From Bordetella parapertussis (lineage in GTDB: Bacteria; Pseudomonadota; Gammaproteobacteria; Burkholderiales; Burkholderiaceae_D), in contig CAMBJI010000011.1 in the NCBI GenBank assembly GCA_945867725.1, positions 1-15,778 on the forward strand: 15,778 nucleotides of DNA, in the 5' to 3' direction. Positions 1 to 7,464 of this stretch are shown here, one piece after another. Numbering within the stretch: position 1 is the stretch's first letter; each line of letters begins with the position of its first letter. Below the pieces are notes generated by a model. The model saw nothing but the letters and a program-made list of their open reading frames with translations. It did no database searches and was not told where the DNA came from. Made by a program: the position numbers and the translations under genes.

Positions 1-645
1 AATGGCGTCTCTTTTGTACTGACCTCCAATTACGCCCCCGACACGCTCTATCCCGAGGGTCTGCACCGTGACCGGATACTGCCTGCCATTGCGCTGCTCA
101 GAGAACAGCTGGATGTTCTCAATGTGGATGCAGGTACTGATTACCGCAAGCGCATCATGGCGCAGGTGGATGTATATCACTACCCATTGGATGCAGTGGC
201 TGAAAAAGCCTTGCAGCAGACCTTCTCGAGTATTGCCGAAGTTTCGGACCAGGATCCCCGGATCAAGATAGAATCGCGTGAGCTCAGGTCGCTACGACGT
301 GCGGGTGGTGTCATCTGGTTTGATTTTGCAACACTCTGCCGTGGTCCGAGATCGCAAAATGACTATCTGGACCTCGCGAATCGGTTTCATACGGTGATTC
401 TGTCGGGTCTGCCGAAAATGAATGCAGAAATGGCCTCCGAGGCGCGGCGGTTTACGTGGCTCATCGATGTGCTTTACGATCACCGTGTCAAACTGATCAT
501 GTCAGCCGAAGTCGAGCCCGAGCTGTTGTACACCGAAGGCAAAATGGCGAATGAATTTCAACGTACCGTATCGCGCATTCTGGAAATGCAGTCGCGTGAA
601 TACAAGGAAAGCACCCGCCGACAAGCGGCTGCAGCGATTGCCTGA
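1..645 (+). CDS. zapE: Cell division ATPase ZapE (AFG1 family), 3' part
   Basis: The reading frame is open from the first base of the window, so the 5' part of the gene, including the Walker A region, lies to the left. The 214 visible residues match the C-terminal half of ZapE/AFG1-type ATPases: the segment TSNYAPDTLYPEGLHRDR near visible residues 8-25, then VIWFDFATLCRGPRSQNDY, VILSGLP, and FTWLIDVLYDHRVKLIMSAE, which is the sensor region of these AAA-type ATPases. In E. coli, ZapE is a cytoplasmic ATPase recruited to the constricting Z-ring; that role is known for the family and inferred here. The gene ends in TGA with a TAA immediately after it. The downstream small gene starts 16 bases later on the same strand, so co-transcription is plausible. 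Confidence 0.93.
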   Translation, partial: NGVSFVLTSNYAPDTLYPEGLHRDRILPAIALLREQLDVLNVDAGTDYRKRIMAQVDVYHYPLDAVAEKALQQTFSSIAEVSDQDPRIKIESRELRSLRRAGGVIWFDFATLCRGPRSQNDYLDLANRFHTVILSGLPKMNAEMASEARRFTWLIDVLYDHRVKLIMSAEVEPELLYTEGKMANEFQRTVSRILEMQSREYKESTRRQAAAAIA

Positions 646-661
646 TAACACAACTGACTTT

Positions 662-1165
662 ATGAACGTTTTCAGAATAGTGCCGCGCCAGTCGATCTTC
701 CTAGCCTTGCTGCTGACCCTGCCGCTGGCAGGGGTGCATGCACAGGATATTTCACAGGCGCTCGCAGAGCGTTACGTTTCCGGTTTGATTAATACGCCGG
801 AGATTGCCAAAGCGGCGCTGGACGACGTGGTCGATGCGCGTGTCGAGATTGATCGTATGTATTCAACTCAGCGCATTGCCTGTTATGACCGGTTCTTCGC
901 GACGTCGTGCATGAATGACGTGAGAGAAAAGCAGCGTGCTGCACTGTCAAAAATCAGAAAAATCGAAGTAGAAGCGAATGCCTTCCTCAGAAAAGAAAAG
1001 GCAGCCGAACGTGATCGGGCCTTGGCCGAGCGCGACGTTCGCGCAAAACAGCAACCCGACCGCTCTATGCCGATCACGGGCAAGACACGAGAGCCTGTAG
1101 CCGAAGTGCCTGACGCCTCCGACGCTAAGGTGCCGTCCCAGCCAGCGGTGAACAGCGAACCATGA
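662..1165 (+). CDS. Exported coiled-coil protein of unknown function
   Basis: A 167-residue protein if it starts at the ATG shown. I chose this start over an upstream ATG at 551 because it gives a clean signal peptide: a basic start, a hydrophobic core at about residues 11-24 (IFLALLLTLPLAG), and a likely signal peptidase I site after VHA at residue 27. The mature part is about 140 residues. It holds two cysteines, C74 and C83, that could form a periplasmic disulfide, followed by a strongly charged Lys/Arg/Glu/Ala helix at about residues 84-140 typical of coiled coil, and a Pro-rich tail. I recognise the pattern only as a conserved hypothetical protein of Burkholderiales; no function is known to me. 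There is no evident Shine-Dalgarno sequence. Its stop overlaps the next start as ATGA, which suggests translational coupling. Confidence 0.75.
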   Translation: MNVFRIVPRQSIFLALLLTLPLAGVHAQDISQALAERYVSGLINTPEIAKAALDDVVDARVEIDRMYSTQRIACYDRFFATSCMNDVREKQRAALSKIRKIEVEANAFLRKEKAAERDRALAERDVRAKQQPDRSMPITGKTREPVAEVPDASDAKVPSQPAVNSEP

Positions 1166-1365
1166 CCGTCCCGCCTGAACTGGTGCACGCTCGCGTCATC
1201 GAACTGGAAATCGAGCACCGTGACCTGGACGCAGCGATTGATCACCTTGCTGAAGCGGTGAGTGCAGATGATTTGCAATTGCGCCGACTAAAAAAACGTA
1301 AATTGCAGCTCAAGGATCAGATCATCCAGCTCAAGATGCAGTTGGTACCGGACATCCCAGCCTGA
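1162..1365 (+). CDS. YdcH/DUF465 family small coiled-coil protein
   Basis: A 67-residue protein that is almost wholly alpha-helical. It carries the family's pattern: an E-x-EHRDLDAAIDHL segment at about residues 16-29, a DDLQLRRLKKRKLQLKDQI segment at about 36-54, and a short tail. The many Lys, Leu and acidic residues at heptad spacing suggest a two-helix coiled coil or hairpin. DUF465 proteins such as E. coli YdcH are small cytosolic proteins without an assigned biochemical role. The start codon overlaps the stop of the preceding exported-protein gene by four bases (ATGA), so the two are probably made from one message. A 48-base gap separates it from the helicase gene. Confidence 0.85.
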   Translation: MTVPPELVHARVIELEIEHRDLDAAIDHLAEAVSADDLQLRRLKKRKLQLKDQIIQLKMQLVPDIPA

Positions 1366-1413
1366 GATATCTATGGGCGACTCCTTTTGAATGAAGTAAT
1401 CAAACCGACAGCG

Positions 1414-3369
1414 ATGGTCCTCGTTCATGACGAGGAGGTTGATCAGCTGTTTTCCAGCAGTGGCACGCTGGCAGACGGCATATCCGGTTTTCGTCCCCGT
1501 CAATCACAGACCGATATGGCCAGAGCTGTCGCACAGGCCATTGCAGGACAGACTGCGCTGATTGTCGAGGCGGGTACGGGTACTGGAAAAACTTTTGCTT
1601 ATCTGGTGCCTGCCTTGCTTTGGGGTGGCAAAGTCATCGTGTCCACCGGGACGAAAAATCTTCAAGACCAGCTGTTCTTGCGCGATATACCGGTTGTTCG
1701 CAAAGCGCTCAATGTACCTGTATCAGTGGCACTGCTCAAAGGGCGAGCCAACTATGTCTGTCATTTTCATCTTGAGCGTACGTTACAAAACGGTCGGCTG
1801 ACTGCGCGCGAAGATGTTGGCTACTTGCGCGACATCGGTCGCTTCATCAAGACGACGAATACCGGTGACAAGGCAGAGCTTTCGAATGTGCCCGAGAATG
1901 CGCTTATCTGGAATCTTGTCACGTCAACGCGAGATAACTGTCTCGGGGCCGAGTGCGCGCATTATCAGGATTGTTTTGTGATGAAGGCACGCAAGGAAGC
2001 GCAACAAGCCGATGTAGTCGTGGTTAACCACCATCTATTTTTTGCGGATGTCGCTTTGAAGGATACCGGTGTCGCCGAGCTTTTACCGAGCGCGAATACG
2101 GTGATTTTCGATGAAGCACATCAATTACCCGAAACAGCAACGCTGTTTTTTGGCGAGGATGTGTCGACGTCGCAGATCATGGAGTTGTGTCGCGATGTGT
2201 TAGCCGAAGGTTTGACACACGCGCGCGACGGCGCTGACTGGGGCGCGCTGGTCGCATCACTTGAAAAATCGGTACGGGATCTGCGACTGACATTTCCTCC
2301 AGAGGGCACGCGTCTGGCATTCGCGCAGATTGCGGCCAGTAGTCCATTTTTTCCTGCGCTTGAACATGTCAAGGACATGCTGTCGCATATGGTAGCGGTA
2401 CTTGCAACACAAGCCGAGCGTGCAGAAACGATAGAGCAGTGCCGCGTGCGTGCCGTTGAAATTGGCATTCGTCTGGCTGACTGGAAAGAAGTGACCGACG
2501 AATCGCTTCCGCCCACCGTATTGTGGGTTGAAGCATTTTCACAATCAGTACAACTGCATCGCACACCCTTGTCGATCGCACCTATATTCAGCAAGCAGCG
2601 CGAGGGACCACCACGCGCGTGGATTTTTACCTCAGCCACGCTGGCAGTCAAACAAGACTTTACGCACTACAGTAGTCAACTCGGATTGACTGATGAGACA
2701 GCAATGTCTCTGCCCAGTCCTTTTGATTATGAACGCCAGGCGCTGCTGTATTCGCCGACAATTTTGCCGCAGCCGAATTCACCTGACTACACCGATGCAG
2801 TCATTGATGCGGCTTTGCCGGTCATCGAGGCAGCAGGCGGTCGCACCTTCTTTCTTTGCACGACGCTGCGTGCAGTCAAAAAAACGGCGGAGCGTTTGCG
2901 CGATGAATTCGAGCGGCGCAAGTTGCCTTATCCTTTGTTCGTCCAAGGCGAAATCGGTCGCACCGAATTGCTTACGCAATTTCGCAAGGCGGGTAATGCG
3001 GTACTGATCGGCAGCCAAAGTTTTTGGGAAGGGGTGGATGTGCCGGGCGATGCGCTTTCGGTGGTGATTATCGACAAGCTACCCTTTGCGCCGCCCGACG
3101 ATCCGGTACTTGCCGCACGCATCACCGATATGGAAAAGCGCGGTCTGAATGGTTTCATGAACCATCAACTTCCCGAGGCAATCATCAATCTCAAGCAGGG
3201 AGCCGGACGCCTGATTCGTGATGAGTCCGACCGTGGTGTTCTGATGATCTGTGATCCCCGAATGCTATCCAAGCCCTATGGTCGGCGTATCTGGCAAAGT
3301 CTGCCGCCATTCGCCAGAACGCGCGAGCTGACCACGGTGCATACTTTCTTGCAAAACCTGTCACGCTGA
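1414..3369 (+). CDS. yoaA: YoaA-type Fe-S ATP-dependent DNA helicase (DinG/XPD-like, SF2)
   Basis: A 651-residue helicase of the DinG/YoaA branch of XPD-like superfamily 2 enzymes; these unwind DNA 5' to 3' in repair, and YoaA acts with polymerase III chi in E. coli. Numbering from ATG 1414: Walker A GTGTGKT at 54-60, four Fe-S cluster cysteines at C116, C176, C181 and C187, DEAH box at 233-236, the WEGVD motif near 538-542, and motif VI QGAGRLIR at 595-602. The DEAHQLPE form and the overall length (YoaA about 636, DinG about 716) favour YoaA over DinG. The frame also contains a TTG at 1387 that would add nine residues. I prefer the ATG because it lies just before the VDQLF segment where family homology begins. 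Neither start has a clear ribosome binding site. Confidence 0.92.
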   Translation: MVLVHDEEVDQLFSSSGTLADGISGFRPRQSQTDMARAVAQAIAGQTALIVEAGTGTGKTFAYLVPALLWGGKVIVSTGTKNLQDQLFLRDIPVVRKALNVPVSVALLKGRANYVCHFHLERTLQNGRLTAREDVGYLRDIGRFIKTTNTGDKAELSNVPENALIWNLVTSTRDNCLGAECAHYQDCFVMKARKEAQQADVVVVNHHLFFADVALKDTGVAELLPSANTVIFDEAHQLPETATLFFGEDVSTSQIMELCRDVLAEGLTHARDGADWGALVASLEKSVRDLRLTFPPEGTRLAFAQIAASSPFFPALEHVKDMLSHMVAVLATQAERAETIEQCRVRAVEIGIRLADWKEVTDESLPPTVLWVEAFSQSVQLHRTPLSIAPIFSKQREGPPRAWIFTSATLAVKQDFTHYSSQLGLTDETAMSLPSPFDYERQALLYSPTILPQPNSPDYTDAVIDAALPVIEAAGGRTFFLCTTLRAVKKTAERLRDEFERRKLPYPLFVQGEIGRTELLTQFRKAGNAVLIGSQSFWEGVDVPGDALSVVIIDKLPFAPPDDPVLAARITDMEKRGLNGFMNHQLPEAIINLKQGAGRLIRDESDRGVLMICDPRMLSKPYGRRIWQSLPPFARTRELTTVHTFLQNLSR

Positions 3370-3531
3370 CGGTATCGATGCTGAGCCGCTTTCGTCGCGG
3401 AAGCACAGATTTATTTTGAGCCGCCTTGATTCTCAGTTGCATTGTTGTTAATCAGATCGGTTATCAATCAGTTTCATCTGATGAGTTGCGCTATGCATGA
3501 TTTGGCAAGGACTGACCAAGTTCAGCATCGC

Positions 3532-3590
3532 TGATTGGATGTAATCAAAATGTAAATTTACTTTACCTGCCTTCAGGTAAAATCCGAACG
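3532..3590 (+). promoter_or_regulatory. Putative surE promoter with clustered inverted repeats
   Basis: A -10-like TAAAAT lies at 3578-3583, seven bases before the surE ATG. The best -35 candidate is a weak TTTACT at 3557-3562 with a short 15-base spacer. Three dyads crowd the region: TGATT/AATCA (3532-3536 with 3543-3547), a perfect 10-base palindrome GTAAATTTAC (3552-3561), and TTTACCTG/CAGGTAAA around a CCTT loop (3562-3581). The last overlaps the proposed -10 box. They could be operator half-sites or an RNA hairpin. The rest of the gap from 3370 holds only a weak 7-base inverted repeat (3451-3457 with 3476-3482) and no T-tract terminator. Confidence 0.4.
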
Positions 3591-4328
3591 ATGAGAATTT
3601 TGATCAGTAATGACGATGGCTATCTGGCTCCCGGCATCAATGCCCTGGCTGAGCAGCTTGCGACTATTGCAGACATCGTGGTGGTGGCACCGGACAGCAA
3701 TCGTTCAGGCGCATCAAACTCACTGACACTGGACCGACCCCTTAGGGTCATGCGTGCGGCGAACGGTTTTTATTCCATCAATGGCACCCCTAGCGACTGC
3801 GTACACATTGCCCTCACCGGCATACTTGATACACCGCCCGATCTCGTGGTGTCGGGCATCAACCAGGGTCAGAACATGGGTGATGACACCCTGTACTCAG
3901 GTACGGTGGCGGCGGCCACCGAGGGTTTTCTTTTCGGGATTCCTGCAATAGCATTTTCGCAGGTTGACTATGCATGGGCGCATATTGATGATGCTGCGCG
4001 TCTTGCAAAAGATATCGTCCTGCGTCGTCTGGATGAATTGCAATCACCTTACCTGTTGAATGTGAACATTCCCAATCGACCCTACGAGGAATTGAACACA
4101 ATCGTCGCGACTCGCTTGGGCAAGCGACATCAATCCGAGCCAGTGATAAGAAGCCGCGATCCGCACGGTAATGAGATTTTCTGGATCGGACCCCCGGGTC
4201 AGGCGAAAGAAGCAAGTGAGGGTACAGATTTTCATGCAACGAGTCATGGCTGGGTATCAATGACACCACTACAGATTGATTTGACACACCCGATGCAACT
4301 TGAACGTTTGAAGCGGGTTCTGGGATGA
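3591..4328 (+). CDS. surE: 5'/3'-nucleotidase SurE
   Basis: A 245-residue protein matching SurE over its whole length. SurE is a metal-dependent cytosolic phosphatase that removes phosphate from nucleoside 5'- and 3'-monophosphates and short polyphosphate, and it supports survival in stationary phase. The diagnostic start is [10 protein letters not shown], with D8 and D9 binding the metal. It is followed by [14 protein letters not shown] (S39 ligand) and [12 protein letters not shown] (N93 ligand), then [11 protein letters not shown]. The length is typical (about 250). It is the first gene of a surE-pcm-nlpD-rpoS unit. There is no good Shine-Dalgarno sequence ahead of the ATG; an AGG at 3575-3577 sits 13 bases away, inside a dyad. 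The end overlaps pcm by four bases. Confidence 0.97.
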   Translation: MRILISNDDGYLAPGINALAEQLATIADIVVVAPDSNRSGASNSLTLDRPLRVMRAANGFYSINGTPSDCVHIALTGILDTPPDLVVSGINQGQNMGDDTLYSGTVAAATEGFLFGIPAIAFSQVDYAWAHIDDAARLAKDIVLRRLDELQSPYLLNVNIPNRPYEELNTIVATRLGKRHQSEPVIRSRDPHGNEIFWIGPPGQAKEASEGTDFHATSHGWVSMTPLQIDLTHPMQLERLKRVLG

Positions 4329-5173
4329 GCGAGGGTAAAAGCCAGCCTCAAAAGCGCTTTCCCCTGACGCTGGACAGCATCACGGGTGCTGCGGATCGCA
4401 AAAAAACGACCGCGATGCCGCAGATGAAAAATCCCCAAACGGCGACGCAAAATGTCGTGCGGCACACCACACTCGCGCCACCACTGTCAAACAGCACTCG
4501 CCCCGCAGCAGATCGGACAGCGAACTCACCCTTGGTATCTGATGCGGTGCGTAAAGCCATGGTGCAGCGGCTTGCGCAGCAGGGTATTCGCGATACGGCG
4601 GTGCTGGCTGCGATGGAGGCGGTTCCCCGACATTATTTTCTTGAGCCTGGCTTGGCCAGTCAGGCTTATATCGATGCATCACTGCCGATTGGTTATCACC
4701 AAACTATTTCACAGCCGTATATCGTTGCAAGAATGATCGAAGTGATGCGGGGTGGTATCAGCAGCAAACTAGCTCGTGTACTCGAAATCGGCACGGGTTG
4801 CGGCTATCAGGCGGCTGTGATCGCGCAACTGGCCGAGGAGGTCTATTCGATAGAGCGCATACGCCCCATGCATGAACTTGCCCGAACCAACTTGCGCCCG
4901 CTGCGCATACCTAACCTTCGACTGCACTATGGGGATGGTATGTTGGGGTTGCCACAGGTCGGTTCATTTGATGGCATCATTCTGGCAGCGGCCGGGCTCG
5001 ATGTACCGCAGGCCTTGCTGGACCAGATGTCGGTTGGCGGACGCTTGATCGCCCCCGTTGGTCAGCGAAATCAGGTGCTCAAGCTCATACGTCGTACCGG
5101 GCGCAATGAGTGGATGGCCGAGACGCTGGAACCTTGCCATTTCGTCCCGCTCAAGCCGGGTACATTTGGCTGA
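4325..5173 (+). CDS. pcm: Protein-L-isoaspartate O-methyltransferase
   Basis: The enzyme methylates abnormal isoaspartyl residues with S-adenosylmethionine, starting repair of aged proteins. The catalytic domain runs from about residue 75 to the end: VPRHYF, then the substrate-loop segment [13 protein letters not shown] (S129, Q130, P131), the SAM-binding motif [10 protein letters not shown] (153-162), and GGRLIAPVG near the C terminus. At 282 residues it is about 70 longer than E. coli Pcm (208). The extra N-terminal tail is polar and low in complexity but contains [12 protein letters not shown] at about residues 11-22, resembling a segment I recall from Burkholderia Pcm proteins. The start is supported by the ATGA overlap with surE. 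An in-frame ATG at 4412 is possible but less likely. Confidence 0.94.
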   Translation: MSEGKSQPQKRFPLTLDSITGAADRKKTTAMPQMKNPQTATQNVVRHTTLAPPLSNSTRPAADRTANSPLVSDAVRKAMVQRLAQQGIRDTAVLAAMEAVPRHYFLEPGLASQAYIDASLPIGYHQTISQPYIVARMIEVMRGGISSKLARVLEIGTGCGYQAAVIAQLAEEVYSIERIRPMHELARTNLRPLRIPNLRLHYGDGMLGLPQVGSFDGIILAAAGLDVPQALLDQMSVGGRLIAPVGQRNQVLKLIRRTGRNEWMAETLEPCHFVPLKPGTFG

Positions 5174-5190
5174 AACCTTGCTCACTACCT

Positions 5191-6324
5191 ATGAAGACAG
5201 ACGCGCTACTCAATGCAAACAGCAGCCATTCCAGCAGCCAATCGAGCCGTGTCTTTGGGCTGGTAATTTGTGTGGCTCTGTTCATGTCAGGCTGTGCCGA
5301 TATGCCATCAGGTGCGACTATTGACGACCGCACGTCGAAACCTTCAGATCGTCAAAAGAGTGACTCGGCGTCCAGCGTAGCGGCGAGTAAGAAGGCTAGC
5401 AAGACGACAGTCCAGACCACAGGCAATACGACGGGCAATACGACAGGCAAGACGAGTCAAGCCCCGAACAGCGACACAGATAACAGCAGCTCAAGTACAA
5501 AGAAGTCTCAGGCTTCTGAAGCTTTGCCGGCAGCTGATGCCGATCCGGCAGGTTATTACACAGTTAAAAAGGGCGACACGCTCCGCAAGATTGCCGAACA
5601 GTTCAACCGGGACGCTGCCGAGCTGACTGAATGGAACACTTTAAAGAATCCGGACGCCATCAAAGCGGGTCAGGTGTTGAGAGTCGCACCGCCCGACAAT
5701 GCGCAAGTCACGCGCATACCGGTGGAGTCTGACATGGAGATTCGGCGGGCAGGTCGGCCGACCCAGTCCAACAGTGCGCCACAGACAACAGTTCGTGCTG
5801 TTTCAATGAATAAGACGACGCCTTCTGGGCAGAAAATTGTTTACTCGGATAAGGCAATTGCTGATCTGGACCGGGGTGAGCCCGGACCGGTACGTGCTCT
5901 GGACACCATCAAAACACCGACCGATAGCCAGCCTGCAGGTACCAGCCGCTTTGTCTGGCCAACTGAGGGCAAAGTCATTAGTGCTTTTGATCCTACGCGC
6001 AAAGGTATTGATATCGCCGGCAAAGCGGGGCAGCCTGTGGTTGCCGCCAGTAATGGCAAAGTGCTCTATGCGAAGAACATGCGTGGCTACGGGAATCTGA
6101 TCATCCTGGAGCACAGCGACAGTATGGTCTCGGCCTACGCGCACAATAAAACCATTCTGGTTCGGGAAGGTCAAACGGTGACCCAGAGGCAGCAAATAGC
6201 CGAGATGGGCGATTCTGACGCAGACACAGTGAAACTGCGTTTTCAGATACGCCACATGGGGAAGCCGGTTGATCCTGCGACACTACTGCCACCGATTGAA
6301 TCGCAAACACCACCCACCCGATGA
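5191..6324 (+). CDS. nlpD: NlpD-type lipoprotein, LysM and degenerate LytM (M23) domains
   Basis: A 377-residue lipoprotein that in E. coli activates the amidase AmiC at the division septum. Features in order: signal segment with a lipobox (MSGC, lipidated C35), a Ser/Thr/Gln/Lys-rich linker with a short tandem repeat at residues 77-88, a LysM peptidoglycan-binding domain at about 122-168, a second linker, and an M23/LytM domain from about 254 to 370. Catalytic positions are lost: the metal-binding His of the H-x-G-x-D motif is R270 (RKGID), and the H-x-H position reads K348-L-R350. An activator role rather than hydrolase is therefore inferred. ATG 5191 was preferred over GTG 5110 because it lies 17 bases after pcm and gives a sensible lipoprotein signal. 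No clear Shine-Dalgarno sequence is visible. Confidence 0.93.
   Translation: MKTDALLNANSSHSSSQSSRVFGLVICVALFMSGCADMPSGATIDDRTSKPSDRQKSDSASSVAASKKASKTTVQTTGNTTGNTTGKTSQAPNSDTDNSSSSTKKSQASEALPAADADPAGYYTVKKGDTLRKIAEQFNRDAAELTEWNTLKNPDAIKAGQVLRVAPPDNAQVTRIPVESDMEIRRAGRPTQSNSAPQTTVRAVSMNKTTPSGQKIVYSDKAIADLDRGEPGPVRALDTIKTPTDSQPAGTSRFVWPTEGKVISAFDPTRKGIDIAGKAGQPVVAASNGKVLYAKNMRGYGNLIILEHSDSMVSAYAHNKTILVREGQTVTQRQQIAEMGDSDADTVKLRFQIRHMGKPVDPATLLPPIESQTPPTR
5419..5454 (+). repeat. Three 12-base tandem repeats within nlpD
   Basis: Three direct copies of a 12-base unit: ACAGGCAATACG, ACGGGCAATACG and ACAGGCAAGACG. They encode TGNT, TGNT and TGKT at residues 77-88 of NlpD, in the flexible linker between the lipid anchor and LysM. 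The unit length is a multiple of three, so copy-number change by slippage would lengthen or shorten the linker without breaking the frame. Confidence 0.9.
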
Positions 6325-7316
6325 AACGCCCCCCAGATGCTTCGGAACCACCGGCACAAGTAGACCCGGAGTTCACGTCGCTCTCGGCTGAGGAGACACC
6401 GCCTGACGAAGATGCAGAGGTTGAAGATGCGGAGGTCGACGAAAATATTGAAGATTTTCAAACCCTGCTTAATGCAGAGCTGGCCACGGATGCAACCCAG
6501 CATTATCTGAATCAAATCGGTCTGCGGCCTTTGCTCACCGTTCAGGAAGAAATTCATTTTTCCACGCTGGCCAAACAGGGAGATTTTCCTGCGCGCCAGA
6601 AAATGATCGAACATAATCTCAGGCTGGTCGTTTCGATCGCCAAGCACTACACCAATCGTGGCGTAGTGCTGCTCGATCTGATTGAAGAAGGTAACCTCGG
6701 CCTTATGCATGCGATCGAGAAATTCGAGCCCGAGCGCGGCTTTCGTTTTTCTACCTATGCGACTTGGTGGATACGTCAAAGCATTGAGCGTGCGATCATG
6801 CATCAGGCTCGCACCATACGCCTGCCGGTACACCGGATTCGTGAACTTAATCTTGTCTTGCGCGCTAAATATCACCTCGAGGCCAGGCTTTCAGATGGCC
6901 ATGACGCGAGGATCGAAGATATCGCCCATCTCGTGGAGCGTAGCGTCGAAGAGGTCAACGCCATTCTTGGTATGGCCGAGCATGTCTCGTCGCTGGATAC
7001 GCCGCTCGCGGGTGACCCGCAGTCCAGCCTGCTGGATCTGCTGGCTGATGCCTCCGAGGGCGGGCCGGAAACCGATGCAGAACAGCATGAGATGATTTCG
7101 CTGGTTCGTCGCTGGCTAGACGCTATACCCATTAAGCAGAAACAAGTCATCATGCGCAGATTCGGGTTGGGGTATGCAAATCCGGCCACACTCGATGAAC
7201 TAGCCGACGAGATGGGTCTCACCAGAGAACGCGTGCGCCAGATTCAGCAGGAAGGTCTGGTTCGCCTTAAAAAAACTTTGATGGCACGCGGGATCAATAA
7301 GGATTCTATGCTTTAA
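6321..7316 (+). CDS. rpoS: RNA polymerase sigma factor RpoS (sigma-38)
   Basis: The stationary-phase and general stress sigma factor, 331 residues (E. coli 330). An acidic N-terminal segment (residues 1-55) precedes region 1.2 with [13 protein letters not shown]. Region 2 holds [39 protein letters not shown] and [17 protein letters not shown], the core-binding and -10-recognition segments. Region 3 follows, and region 4.2 has the helix-turn-helix [20 protein letters not shown] at about 290-309. The order after nlpD is the classical proteobacterial one, which favours RpoS over RpoD or RpoH; the short length and lack of a large non-conserved insert agree. The ATG overlaps the nlpD stop (ATGA), and the preceding 20 bases are C/A-rich with no Shine-Dalgarno sequence, so translation seems coupled to nlpD. 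Confidence 0.97.
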   Translation: MKRPPDASEPPAQVDPEFTSLSAEETPPDEDAEVEDAEVDENIEDFQTLLNAELATDATQHYLNQIGLRPLLTVQEEIHFSTLAKQGDFPARQKMIEHNLRLVVSIAKHYTNRGVVLLDLIEEGNLGLMHAIEKFEPERGFRFSTYATWWIRQSIERAIMHQARTIRLPVHRIRELNLVLRAKYHLEARLSDGHDARIEDIAHLVERSVEEVNAILGMAEHVSSLDTPLAGDPQSSLLDLLADASEGGPETDAEQHEMISLVRRWLDAIPIKQKQVIMRRFGLGYANPATLDELADEMGLTRERVRQIQQEGLVRLKKTLMARGINKDSML

Positions 7317-7337
7317 TGCCCTCGTTGGTTTGGAGAT

Positions 7338-7357
7338 TGAGATCCTCACTGATCTCA
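7338..7357. promoter_or_regulatory. 7-bp inverted repeat downstream of rpoS
   Basis: TGAGATC (7338-7344) pairs with GATCTCA (7351-7357) around a six-base loop, 21 bases after the rpoS stop. There is no following T-tract, so it is not a canonical intrinsic terminator. It may protect the 3' end of the rpoS message. Confidence 0.4.
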
Positions 7358-7379
7358 CCGGCAAAACACTGCCACGTCG

Positions 7380-7417
7380 CTCGGGCTGCATCGCCCGAGA
7401 TGCACAAGCGTTAAAAT
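7380..7417 (+). promoter_or_regulatory. Interleaved inverted repeats and putative rlmD -10 box
   Basis: CTCGGGC (7380-7386) pairs with GCCCGAG (7393-7399), while its loop TGCATC (7387-7392) pairs with GATGCA (7399-7404). The two hairpins cannot form together. A -10-like TAAAAT follows at 7412-7417, 47 bases before the rlmD ATG. No convincing -35 box is seen; the dyads occupy that place. The region could be an operator over the rlmD promoter, or an RNA switch at the end of the rpoS transcript. Confidence 0.35.
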
Positions 7418-7464
7418 CACGCCAACGAGTCGCTTGATCAATCCCTGTTTTCCCTATTAAACCT

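Noticed and set aside
551..661. Upstream ATG extending the exported coiled-coil protein by 37 residues
   Set aside because: It overlaps the conserved end of zapE and would bury the clear signal peptide behind a basic stretch.
1373..1399. Two tiny frames (MGDSF and MK) before the yoaA ATG that might act as leader peptides
   Set aside because: They are too short, lack a ribosome site, and there is no attenuator structure; chance is the simpler explanation.
1387..1413. TTG start that would extend YoaA by nine residues
   Set aside because: It is a rare start codon with no Shine-Dalgarno sequence, and the extra residues lie before family homology begins. It is kept only as an alternative.
1418..1436. 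7-bp hairpin TCCTCGT/ACGAGGA just inside yoaA
   Set aside because: It is within coding sequence and of modest stability. A role in hiding the start is possible but unsupported.
2121..2651. Minus-strand open frame of 176 codons opposite yoaA
   Set aside because: The translation is Ser/Arg/Cys-rich and biased, as expected from the reverse of a coding strand. yoaA motifs run through the same region.
3370..3450. Possible terminator after yoaA (CCGC/GCGG stem near 3390) and a TGAGCCGC direct repeat
   Set aside because: The stem is only four base pairs with no T-tract, and the 8-base repeat is short enough to arise by chance.
6243..6875. Minus-strand open frame of 210 codons opposite the start of rpoS
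   Set aside because: It is antisense to well-conserved nlpD and rpoS codons, with no family resemblance and no start signals.
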